A stretch of 64,000 nucleotides of DNA from DASSUC01 sp035649895. GTDB taxonomy: Bacteria; Actinomycetota; Actinomycetes; Mycobacteriales; Micromonosporaceae. The stretch covers positions 1-64,000 of the forward strand of contig DASRIS010000018.1 in assembly GCA_035649895.1 (NCBI GenBank), written 5' to 3'. Shown piece by piece: positions 13,302 through 19,855 of the stretch. The position numbers and the translations under genes are program-made. Below the pieces are notes generated by a model, which was given only the letters and a program-made list of their open reading frames with translations, had not been told where the DNA came from and searched no databases. Position 1 is the stretch's first letter. Each line of letters starts with the position of its first letter.

Positions 13302-14000
13302 TTACTCGTCGAAGCCGCACACCTCGAAGGTGCCGGTCCGGTCCTGTTTGAGCACGAACCGCAGGGTGTCCACGTCCCCGTCGGCGAAGCGGACCTCGGC
13401 CGGCACGATGACCTGGTCGACGAACTGCGGCTCGGCGACCTCGAACCAGGCGATCCTCGGCTCCCGCGCCACCCGTTGCTCGAACTCATCCTGCGACTCT
13501 GCCCGCTGGGCCGAGTCGCACAGCAGGTCGTACGCGTCCGCGTACTCCTCGGAGCGCAGCGCTTGCAGGTAGTTGGTGACTGTCTTCTGCGCCTGCTCGT
13601 GGACGGCCTGCACGTTGGTCACCAGCAGCGCACCGACACCGACCAACCCGCCGACACAGCACAGCAGCAGGGCGAGGCCACCGGCGCCAAGACCGAGCCA
13701 CAGCCGGCGGCGGTCGCCCTCGGTCGGCGGCGCCGCGAACGGCGGCTGCACGCCAGGGCCGGGAGGCGGCGCCGGCACGAACCCGCCAACCAGGACCGGG
13801 CCCATCGCAGGCGCCCCAGCCGGGACCCCACTGGCCGGGACCGGACCAGCCGGGACCCCGCTGGCTGAGGCCGGGCCAGGCGAGGCCGGGCCAGGCGAAG
13901 CAGCGCCAGCTGGGACCGCGCCAGCCGGGGCTCCGGAGCCCGGCGCCGACGGGTCGCTGCGGCCCGATGGCTCGGGCGTGAAGCTGCCCGGTGCGGTCAT
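13302..14000 (-). CDS. Pro/Ala-rich single-pass membrane protein with a DUF4878-like outer domain
   Basis: This 232-residue protein has an N-terminal disordered stretch with PGPASPGPAS and VPASGVPAG repeats (about 1-95). One transmembrane helix follows (LWLGLGAGGLALLLCCVGGLV). The extracytoplasmic domain (about 125-232) has the NYLQALRSEEYADAYDLLC pattern of small lumazine-binding/DUF4878-type folds, ending FEVCGFDE. Its ATG overlaps the stop of the ABM gene by 4 nt (ATGA), so the two are probably translated together. Function is unknown; such proteins are often accessory to envelope functions. Confidence 0.75.
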   Translation of the reverse strand: MTAPGSFTPEPSGRSDPSAPGSGAPAGAVPAGAASPGPASPGPASASGVPAGPVPASGVPAGAPAMGPVLVGGFVPAPPPGPGVQPPFAAPPTEGDRRRLWLGLGAGGLALLLCCVGGLVGVGALLVTNVQAVHEQAQKTVTNYLQALRSEEYADAYDLLCDSAQRAESQDEFEQRVAREPRIAWFEVAEPQFVDQVIVPAEVRFADGDVDTLRFVLKQDRTGTFEVCGFDE

Positions 14001-14407
14001 GTCCGCGATCGTAGTGCGCCCGGACCCGCATCGTCGCTCCCCCGGTCACTCGCCGCCACGGTCACCGCGCCGGTCCGGTCCGCGCTGGCCAGCACCTCGT
14101 ACGCGGATGGCTCCGGCAGCGCCTCGGCGAGCAGCGGAACGCCGGCCAGCTTGACGTCGTAGGCGCCCAGTGCCCGCCGGTACGCCCCGACGTTCTCCCA
14201 TTCGGTGACCAGGCACCAGTGGCTGGGCTCGTCCAGCGCCCGGGCCAGCCGGCCGGCCAGGTAGCCGGGTCTGGCGGCGAGCGCGGCGAGGGCGGCGTGC
14301 GCCCGCGTGGTGAAGGCGGCCACGGCAGCCTCGTCCGGCACGCCGTTGCCAGAGTCCGGGTCACCGAGGTCCGGGTCACGGACGACAAACCGGTTCACCA
14401 CCAGCAT
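13997..14407 (-). CDS. Antibiotic biosynthesis monooxygenase (ABM) domain protein
   Basis: This 136-residue protein has an ABM-like ferredoxin fold: LVVNRFVVRD, a helix AFTTRAHAALAALAARPGYLAGRLARAL, then WCLVTEWENVGAYRRALGAYDVK. ABM proteins include heme-degrading and quinol monooxygenases, and also many of unknown role. The heme-ligand residues of IsdG-type enzymes cannot be assigned. The ATG at 14407 has GGGGAGG upstream. It is the first gene of a pair with the membrane protein downstream. Confidence 0.7.
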   Translation of the reverse strand: MLVVNRFVVRDPDLGDPDSGNGVPDEAAVAAFTTRAHAALAALAARPGYLAGRLARALDEPSHWCLVTEWENVGAYRRALGAYDVKLAGVPLLAEALPEPSAYEVLASADRTGAVTVAASDRGSDDAGPGALRSRT

Positions 14408-14467
14408 GCACGGCCTCCCCAGCGGAGTTGAATGGCGACAGGACCGAGCCTACGGAAGGGAACACCG

Positions 14468-14734
14468 ATGACTGCGCCCGAGCCCAGGACCGGCGGCCTG
14501 CTCACGTGGCTGAGCCGGCAGAACCGGACCACGGTGTTCCTGGCCACCCTGGCGCTCATGCTGGCCGGGCTGTTCGCCCCGCCCCCGGTCGGTGGCCTCC
14601 TGCTGCTGGCGCTCGCCGCCGGGCTCGCCGCCCTGCTGGCCGGGGCCTGGCCGGTAACCGCTCCGGCGGCCCGGGCACTCCGGCTCGCCGTAGTCGTGCT
14701 GCTCGTGGTCGCGGGGCTCGGCCGGGTCGGTTGA
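14468..14734 (+). CDS. Small membrane protein, DUF6703-like
   Basis: This 88-residue protein has three hydrophobic segments (TVFLATLALMLAGLFAPPPV, GLLLLALAAGLAALLAGAW, LRLAVVVLLVVAGLGRV). The pattern resembles a conserved actinobacterial small membrane family. The ATG at 14468 follows GGAAGGG; an in-frame ATG at 14432 is less likely. Its function is not known. It stands just upstream of the zinc uptake genes, but the Zur-like site lies after it, so it is probably outside that operon. Confidence 0.65.
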   Translation: MTAPEPRTGGLLTWLSRQNRTTVFLATLALMLAGLFAPPPVGGLLLLALAAGLAALLAGAWPVTAPAARALRLAVVVLLVVAGLGRVG

Positions 14735-14798
14735 CGGCCACGGCAGGTCGCGGAGCGCCCGGCACGCACGCGTTGCCCGTCCGGCACGCATGCGTTTT

Positions 14799-14813
14799 TG
14801 ACAATCATTATCA
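14799..14813. promoter_or_regulatory. Zur box-like palindrome upstream of znuA
   Basis: TGACAATCATTATCA is a 7-1-7 inverted repeat (TGACAAT/ATTATCA, one mismatch). It matches the AT-rich actinobacterial Zur consensus of the form TGAAAATGATTTTCA. It lies 21 nt before the znuA start, where a repressor would block transcription when zinc is plentiful. Two copies of ccggcacgcaygcgtt (14759-14796) precede it. Confidence 0.8.
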
Positions 14814-14833
14814 TTAGCACGGACAGTATACGG

Positions 14834-15856
14834 ATGGTGATCCGTACACACATGGTTGCGATCTTTCTCGCGGCGGCTGCCGGGGTCGGCGCGGCCGGAT
14901 GCGCCGGCGACGGCGGCGCTGAGGATGGGAAGGTCCACGTCGTGGCCGGGTTCTACCCGTTGCAGTTCGTCGCGGAGCAGGTCGGCGGCGACGCGGTCGC
15001 GGTCACCAACCTCGCCAAGCCCGGCGCTGAGCCGCACGACCTGGAGCTCAGCCCGCGCCAGATGGCCCGGATCGCCGACGCCGACCTGGTCTTCTACCTC
15101 AGCGGCTTCCAGCCCGCGGTGGACCAGTCGGTCGCGCAGCAGGCCCGGCAGTCGTCGTTCGACGTTGCGTCCGTTGAGCCGCTGCTGGACGCCGCCGCGG
15201 AGGCCGGGCACGAGGGCGGGCACATGGACGACGCGCATGCCGGCGAGACAGGCGCGCCGGGCACCGGTACGGCTGGCCCGTCCGGTTCGGCTGGCCCGTC
15301 CGGTTCGGCCGGGGCGGGCGCGACGGGCGGGGGGGCCCGGAAGGACCCGCACATGTGGCTGGACCCGGTGCGGCTCGCCACGATCGCCGACCGGCTGGCG
15401 GACCGGCTCAGCGCGGTGGACCCGGCGCACGCGGCCGGCTACCGGGAGCGCGCCGGCAACCTGCGTGCCCGGCTGGAGCAGCTCCACCGGGAGTACGCCG
15501 ACGGCCTGCGCTCCTGCGCCCGGCGCGAGCTGGTGGTCAGCCACGCCGCGTTCGGCTACCTGGCCAGGCGCTACCGGCTCGAGCAGATCGCGCTCTCGGG
15601 CATCTCGCCGGAGGACGAGCCGCCCCCGCAGCGGCTCGCCGAGGTCGCCGAGCAGGCGCGCGAGCACCAGGCGACCACGATCTTCTTCGAGACACTGGTG
15701 AGCCCGAAGGTCGCCGAGACCATCGCGCGGGAGGTCGGCGCGGCCACGGCAGTGCTCGACCCCGTCGAAGGGCTGCCGGCCGGCTCCACCGACGACTACT
15801 TTTCGGTGATGCGAAGGAACCTCGCCACGCTGCGGCCGGCGCTGGGCTGCCCGTGA
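14834..15856 (+). CDS. znuA: Zinc ABC transporter substrate-binding lipoprotein
   Basis: This 340-residue cluster A-I binding protein captures zinc outside the membrane. A signal segment MVAIFLAAAAGVGAAGC ends in a weak lipobox Cys. Likely metal ligands are the His residues in GAEPHDLELSP, KDPHMWLDP and VVSHAAFGYLARRY, and the acidic ligand near the C-terminus. A His/Asp-rich loop (AGHEGGHMDDAHAGE) followed by Ser/Gly/Ala repeats lies in the middle, as is typical for zinc-specific members. ATG 14834 was chosen; GTG 14837 and ATG 14852 are alternatives. The stop overlaps znuC by 4 nt. Confidence 0.92.
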   Translation: MVIRTHMVAIFLAAAAGVGAAGCAGDGGAEDGKVHVVAGFYPLQFVAEQVGGDAVAVTNLAKPGAEPHDLELSPRQMARIADADLVFYLSGFQPAVDQSVAQQARQSSFDVASVEPLLDAAAEAGHEGGHMDDAHAGETGAPGTGTAGPSGSAGPSGSAGAGATGGGARKDPHMWLDPVRLATIADRLADRLSAVDPAHAAGYRERAGNLRARLEQLHREYADGLRSCARRELVVSHAAFGYLARRYRLEQIALSGISPEDEPPPQRLAEVAEQAREHQATTIFFETLVSPKVAETIAREVGAATAVLDPVEGLPAGSTDDYFSVMRRNLATLRPALGCP

Positions 15857-16668
15857 CCGGGTGCACCGAGCGGAGCGAGGGCCGCGCGGGCAGAGCCGAG
15901 AAGGCACTGACCGTGGTGGACGTCACCGCCGGGACGGTCGGGTACGGCGGCCGCCCGGTGCTGCGGGACGTCACCATGTCCGTCCGCGCCGGCGAGGTCG
16001 TGGCGATCCTCGGTGCGAACGGGTCCGGCAAGTCAACCCTGGTCCGGGCCATCCTCGGCCTGGTGCCGGTGAGCGCGGGCGCGGTCACGCTGTTCGGCAC
16101 GCCGTTGCGCCGGTTCCGGCAGTGGCGGCGGATCGGCTACGTACCGCAGCGGGTGGGCGCCGGCAGCGGGGTGCCGGCCACCGTCGGCGAGGTGGTCGCC
16201 TCGGGCCGGCTCGCGCGGCGCGGCCTGCTCCGGCCGGCCTCCGACGACGACCGGCGCGCGGTGGGCGCCGCGCTGGTCGCGATGGGCCTGCTGGACCGGG
16301 TACGCCACCCGGTGGCGACGCTCTCCGGTGGCCAGCAGCAGCGGGTCCTGATCGCCCGGGCGCTGGCCGGTGAGCCGGAGCTGCTGGTGCTCGACGAGCC
16401 CACGGCCGGGGTGGACGCGGCCAGCCAGGCGGCGTTCGCCGGGGCGCTCACCGACTTCGCCGGCTCGGGCGGCACGGTCCTGCTCGTCGCCCACGAGCTG
16501 GGCCCGCTGGCTCCCGTGGTGAGCCGGGCGGTCGTGGTGCATCAGGGCGGGATCGCCCACGACGGGCCGGTACCCCGACCCGCCGGCCACCACGCCGACC
16601 CGGACCATGACCATGTCCACCCGCACGCGCCCGACGAGCACCTGGGTGGGCTGTGGGGGGTGCGGTGA
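15853..16668 (+). CDS. znuC: Zinc ABC transporter ATP-binding protein
   Basis: This 271-residue ATPase powers zinc import. It has Walker A (GANGSGKST), the Q-loop region (YVPQRVGAG), signature LSGGQQQR and Walker B LLVLDEPTAGVD with the His switch VAHE. The C-terminal tail is His-rich (GHHADPDHDHVHPHAPDEH), which could bind or buffer zinc. The GTG start overlaps the znuA stop and its own stop overlaps znuB, both as GTGA. The first 14 or so codons contain a copy of the gagcggagcgag element also seen in the HIT gene. Confidence 0.93.
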   Translation: MTGCTERSEGRAGRAEKALTVVDVTAGTVGYGGRPVLRDVTMSVRAGEVVAILGANGSGKSTLVRAILGLVPVSAGAVTLFGTPLRRFRQWRRIGYVPQRVGAGSGVPATVGEVVASGRLARRGLLRPASDDDRRAVGAALVAMGLLDRVRHPVATLSGGQQQRVLIARALAGEPELLVLDEPTAGVDAASQAAFAGALTDFAGSGGTVLLVAHELGPLAPVVSRAVVVHQGGIAHDGPVPRPAGHHADPDHDHVHPHAPDEHLGGLWGVR

Positions 16669-17573
16669 GCCTTTTCCAGTACGACTTCATGCTCCGCGCG
16701 CTGCTCGGCGCGCTGGTCACCGGGCTCACCGCGCCGGCGCTCGGCACGTACCTGGTGCAGCGGCGGCTCGCGCTGATCGGCGACGGCATCGGCCATGTCG
16801 CGCTGACCGGCGTCGGGGTCGGCCTGCTCACCGGCGGCTCGCCGGTGCTGGCCGCGGTACTGGCCGCGGCCGCCGGCGCGGTGGTGGTCGAGCTGATCCG
16901 CGAGCGCGGCCGGGCCTCCGGCGACGTCGCCCTGGCCCTGCTGTTCTACGGCGGCATCTCCGGTGGCGTCTTCCTGGTCGGCCTCTCCGCCGACAAGACC
17001 AGCGCCAACCTCACCGCGTACCTGTTCGGCTCCCCGCTGACCACCTCGCGCGCCGACCTGGTGACGATGGGCCTGCTGGGCGCCGTCGTGCTCGGCGTGG
17101 CGCTGCTGCTGCGGCCCTGGCTGTTCGCGCTCTGCCAGGACGAGGAGTACGCCCAGGTGTCCGGCCTGCCCGTGCGCGCGCTGAACCTGCTGCTCGCGGT
17201 CACCACCGCGGTCACCGTGACGGTCGCCATGCGCGCGGTCGGGCTGTTGCTGGTCAGCGCCCTCATGGTGGTGCCGGTCGCCACGGCTCAGCAGGTGACC
17301 CGCGGCTTCCGGGCCACGATGACCGCCGCGATGGCGATCGGCGTGCTGTCGGCGGCGGCCGGCATCTGGTTCGCCGGCACGTACGACACCGCACCGGGCG
17401 CGACGATCGTGCTGGTGGCGATCGCGGCGTTCCTCGTGGTGGCGGTCGGCACCGGGCTCCGGCGGGCGGTGCGCAGGCGGCGGGTCGCGGGGCCGGCCTC
17501 CGCCGGCGCCGGGGCCGTCGCCGACGCCGACCACGTCCCGGAGGACCAGCCCGACGTCGTGCTGGACCGGTGA
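16665..17573 (+). CDS. znuB: Zinc ABC transporter permease
   Basis: This 302-residue membrane protein belongs to the ABC-3 family, with about eight hydrophobic helices (for example LLGALVTGLTAPALGTYLV, LALLFYGGISGGVFLVGLS, VGLLLVSALMVVPVATAQQV). The DGIGHVALTGVGVGLLTGG region is typical of ZnuB/TroC permeases. It forms the channel for ZnuA-delivered zinc. The GTG at 16665 overlaps the znuC stop by 4 nt; GTG 16653 is an in-frame alternative. The C-terminal tail is polar and acidic (DADHVPEDQPDVVLD). Confidence 0.92.
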   Translation: MSLFQYDFMLRALLGALVTGLTAPALGTYLVQRRLALIGDGIGHVALTGVGVGLLTGGSPVLAAVLAAAAGAVVVELIRERGRASGDVALALLFYGGISGGVFLVGLSADKTSANLTAYLFGSPLTTSRADLVTMGLLGAVVLGVALLLRPWLFALCQDEEYAQVSGLPVRALNLLLAVTTAVTVTVAMRAVGLLLVSALMVVPVATAQQVTRGFRATMTAAMAIGVLSAAAGIWFAGTYDTAPGATIVLVAIAAFLVVAVGTGLRRAVRRRRVAGPASAGAGAVADADHVPEDQPDVVLDR

Positions 17574-17644
17574 CCCGGGCTACCCGGCCGGGAGGCCCCG
17601 GCCCGGTCCGGACCGCCGACCCGCAACCCGTTCCGGACCGGCGG

Positions 17645-17726
17645 CCCTCGACCGTTCCGGACTGTCCACCCTCGACCGATCCGGACTGTCGACCCTCGAC
17701 CGATCCGGACTGTCGACCCTCGACCT
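17645..17726. repeat. 24-bp tandem repeat between znuB and smtB
   Basis: Three head-to-tail copies of ccctcgaccgatccggactg plus tcga (first copy with two changes) and a partial fourth. It lies about 70 nt after the znuB stop and ends 26 nt before the smtB ATG. Confidence 0.9.
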
Positions 17727-17752
17727 GCCCGCGGGTCGGTTACGGTGGCCGC

Positions 17753-18100
17753 ATGGGCTCGACCGGCTACGAGGGCTACGAGGCAGCCGGCGAGCTGCTG
17801 CGTGCCCTGGCCGCCCCGATCCGCGTCGCAATCGTCACCGAGCTGGGCGCCGGCGAACGCTGCGTGCACGAGCTCGTCGACAAGCTGGGTGCGCCGCAGC
17901 CGCTGGTCTCCCAGCACCTGCGGGTGCTGCGGGGGGCCGGCGTGGTGCGCGGTGCCCGGCGCGGGCGCGAGATCGCGTACTCCCTGGTCGACGAGCACAT
18001 AGCGCATATCGTGGCGGATGCCGTCAGCCACGCCGGCGAGGCGGGCGGGGCTCGCATGGTCGCCGCCGCACCGGCCCGTCCTGGGGAGGGCCGGGGTTGA
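17753..18100 (+). CDS. smtB: ArsR/SmtB-type zinc-responsive repressor
   Basis: This 115-residue winged-helix protein has the ArsR core LLRALAAPIRVAIVTELGAG and the recognition helix APQPLVSQHLRVLRGAGVV. Helix alpha-5 reads DEHIAHIVADAVSHAGE, an exact D-x-H-x10-H-x2-E site, the zinc-sensing alpha-5 pattern of SmtB/CzrA. In this family zinc binding releases DNA. The gene precedes zur with a TTGA overlap, as smtB-zur does in M. tuberculosis, where SmtB links zinc level to zur expression. The ATG at 17753 gives a normal length. Confidence 0.9.
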   Translation: MGSTGYEGYEAAGELLRALAAPIRVAIVTELGAGERCVHELVDKLGAPQPLVSQHLRVLRGAGVVRGARRGREIAYSLVDEHIAHIVADAVSHAGEAGGARMVAAAPARPGEGRG

Positions 18101-18522
18101 CCGGCCGCGGCACCGGCACCTCCTCCGCACGTAACACCCGGCAGCGGTCGGCGGTGGGCGCCCTGCTCGGCGAGGTGGCCGGCTTCCACAGCGCGCAGGA
18201 GCTGCACGCGATGCTGCGTGCCCGGGGCGAGCGGGTCGGCCTGACCACGGTCTACCGGACGCTGCAGGGGCTGGCCGAGGCCGGTGCGGTCGACGTGATG
18301 CGCCCGCCCGGCGGCGAGCACCGCTACCGGCGGTGCAGCGAGGGGCACCACCACCACCTGGTGTGCCGGTCCTGCGGGCGTACCGTCGAGGTGGCCGGCC
18401 CGGCGGTGGAGAGCTGGGCGGACCGCGTCGCCGGCCAGCATGGTTACGTCGACGTCAGCCATACCCTGGAGATCTTCGGCACGTGTCCGGCGTGTGCGGG
18501 CGGGCCGGATCGGGCACTCTAG
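18097..18522 (+). CDS. zur: Fur-family zinc uptake regulator Zur
   Basis: This 141-residue protein has the Fur winged helix (NTRQRSAVGALLGEVAGFHS, TTVYRTLQGLAEAGAVDVM), the His-rich metal hinge EGHHHHLVCRSCGRTVEV and the structural zinc Cys pairs CRSC and CPAC. With zinc bound, Zur represses uptake genes, here most likely znuACB through the box at 14799. The TTG start overlaps the smtB stop by 4 nt. Confidence 0.93.
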   Translation: MTGRGTGTSSARNTRQRSAVGALLGEVAGFHSAQELHAMLRARGERVGLTTVYRTLQGLAEAGAVDVMRPPGGEHRYRRCSEGHHHHLVCRSCGRTVEVAGPAVESWADRVAGQHGYVDVSHTLEIFGTCPACAGGPDRAL

Positions 18523-18530
18523 CCGGTGTG

Positions 18531-19130
18531 ATGCCGCTCTATGCCGACCGGTTCCCGGTCGCCACCCGCCAACTGCTGACCGATCTCCTCGTCGCCGCCT
18601 GGGTCGGGTTCTGGATCTGGGCCGCGATGTGGCTGCATGATCTCGTCCAACGGCTCGCCGCACCCGGGGCGAAGGTGGAGGACGCGGGCAACGGGATCGC
18701 CGACAACCTGACCGAGGCCGGGTCCAAGGTGGACAACATACCTGGGGCCGGGAATGCGCTTGCCGCGCCGTTCGAGCGGGCCGCCGGCGCCGCCCGGGCG
18801 CTGGCCGACGCGGGCCGCCAGCAGCAGGAGATCGTGGACCAGCTCGCGCTGTGGCTGGCGGTGGCCGTACTGGTGGCGCCGCTCGGCCTGGTGCTGCTCG
18901 GCTGGCTGCCGCTGCGGCTGCGGTGGATACGCCGGGCCAGGTCCGCGGCCTTGCTGCGCGGCGGGGCGGCAGGTCGCGACCTGCTCGCCCTGCGGGCGCT
19001 CAGCAACCAGCCGGTACGGCGGATCGCGGCCATCGGCCCGGACCCGGCCGGTGCCTGGCGGCGGGGCGACCCGGCCGCGGTGGAGGCGCTCGCCGCGCTC
19101 GAGCTGCGCTCGCTGGGCCTGCGCCGCTGA
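18531..19130 (+). CDS. Two-helix membrane protein of unknown function
   Basis: This 199-residue protein has two transmembrane helices: LLTDLLVAAWVGFWIWAAMW (about 15-35) and LALWLAVAVLVAPLGLVLLG (about 105-125). Between them is a polar, Ala/Gly-rich outer loop (VEDAGNGIADNLTEAGSKVD). The C-terminal 65 residues are basic and cytoplasmic. No family was recognised. It follows zur closely (8 nt), so it may be cotranscribed with the zinc regulators, though nothing in it looks metal-binding. Confidence 0.75.
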   Translation: MPLYADRFPVATRQLLTDLLVAAWVGFWIWAAMWLHDLVQRLAAPGAKVEDAGNGIADNLTEAGSKVDNIPGAGNALAAPFERAAGAARALADAGRQQQEIVDQLALWLAVAVLVAPLGLVLLGWLPLRLRWIRRARSAALLRGGAAGRDLLALRALSNQPVRRIAAIGPDPAGAWRRGDPAAVEALAALELRSLGLRR

Positions 19131-19150
19131 GGGCGGCGCCCGCGGTGCAT

Positions 19151-19194
19151 GGGATCAATGGTCCCGCATGCTCGAACGCGAGACCATTGATCCC
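19151..19194. terminator. Inverted repeat between convergent units
   Basis: gggatcaatggtc (19151-19163) pairs perfectly with gaccattgatccc (19182-19194) across an 18-nt loop. It lies between the end of the membrane protein gene (+) and the end of the mini-ORF unit (-). The long loop makes it an unusual terminator; a protein-binding site is also possible. Confidence 0.6.
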
Positions 19195-19254
19195 GGCTGT
19201 TCGGTCGTACGCCGGACCGATGGCCCGGCCTGGTGCTGCTTGGTCGTTGGGCTA

Positions 19255-19308
19255 CTAGTCCTTCATTGCGATCTCGGCCTCAATCATGGCCGGCTCGGCT
19301 TCGCGCAT
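19255..19308 (-). CDS. 17-codon mini-ORF, copy 2
   Basis: MREAEPAMIEAEIAMKD starts at ATG 19308, shortly after GGGAGGGAGGGG, a strong ribosome site. It shares 10 of 17 residues with the ORF at 19359-19415, and half of the shared residues use different synonymous codons, which points to selection on the peptide. It is acidic and helix-prone. No Cys, signal peptide or known precursor motif is seen. No family was recognised. Candidate roles are a peptide signal, a modified-peptide precursor or a leader peptide. Confidence 0.55.
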   Translation of the reverse strand: MREAEPAMIEAEIAMKD

Positions 19309-19358
19309 GACACCCCTCCCTCCCGTCAGCTGAGGATCCACCGGTGCTGACGCAGGTG

Positions 19359-19415
19359 CTACTCGTCACGCAGGGCAGTGTCGGCCTCGATCATGTTGGC
19401 TTCGAGCTCACGCAT
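19359..19415 (-). CDS. 18-codon mini-ORF, copy 1
   Basis: MRELEANMIEADTALRDE starts at ATG 19415, 7 nt after GGAAGGAGGG. It is the upstream paralogue of the ORF at 19255-19308, separated by about 50 nt. Both follow M-R-E-x-E-x2-M-I-E-A-[ED]-x-A-[ML]-[KR]-D. Two good ribosome sites on two similar peptides are hard to explain by chance. The function is unknown. Confidence 0.55.
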   Translation of the reverse strand: MRELEANMIEADTALRDE

Positions 19416-19539
19416 GAACGTCCCTCCTTCCGGCGCCTAGGCCACGTCGGGCATGGCAGCTGCCCAGCGGCGGCGAAGTGGGCTCATTGGGGCCCGGCAC
19501 AGGACCCGACCTCCGGGGCATTTGATTCGCTCCCGGCAT
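19408..19539 (-). CDS. Possible 43-residue leader ORF upstream of the mini-ORFs
   Basis: ATG 19539 is preceded by AAGGAGG at a 7-nt spacing. The frame runs 43 codons and its TGA overlaps the start region of the first mini-ORF by 8 nt, compatible with coupling. The product (MPGANQMPRRSGP...) is Pro/Arg/Gly-rich, like a chance reading of GC-rich DNA, so only the ribosome site and overlap support it. Confidence 0.35.
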   Translation of the reverse strand: MPGANQMPRRSGPVPGPNEPTSPPLGSCHARRGLGAGRRDVHA

Positions 19540-19855
19540 AGTCGGTCCTCCTTCGATGCGTAGGGCCTCCGTATCGCATACGGTTCATTGACCGTCGCCA
19601 GCTTGTCAAGGGCAGGCACGCACTTCGCGGAACCGCCAGGAACAGAAGACTCCTTAGCCGGATACCTCCCGTTCAGTCGGTCATGCCGGACAGCTGATGT
19701 GCTCGTGGCGCACCATGACGGTAACCCCGGCCCGGCCCTGACGCAGCGCCACGCATCCGATGGCCCCGTACGCACCCGAGCGGTATCGTGCTCGCATCCT
19801 GGGCCGGCCCGGTCCAGGCGACCGACGCGCGGCACACCGGCGAGGAGCCTCGGTC
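19540..19855. other. Divergent control region between mini-ORFs and acyl-CoA synthetase
   Basis: About 315 nt, somewhat less GC-rich than its neighbours. Apart from the palindrome at 19569 and the GAGGAG ribosome site before 19856, no feature could be assigned. Longer open frames across it lack ribosome sites and family resemblance. Confidence 0.5.
19569..19583. promoter_or_regulatory. Palindromic operator candidate
   Basis: ccgtatcgcatacgg has perfect 6-bp arms around a 3-nt centre. It lies 30 nt upstream of ATG 19539 on the minus strand, and a TTGACA hexamer (19609-19604) lies just beyond it. The position suits a repressor site for the mini-ORF unit. No regulator can be assigned. Confidence 0.5.

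Noticed and set aside
19437..19835. 132-codon frame across the mini-ORF control region
   Set aside because: No ribosome site, ends in the middle of the leader ORF, and composition is that of random GC-rich DNA.
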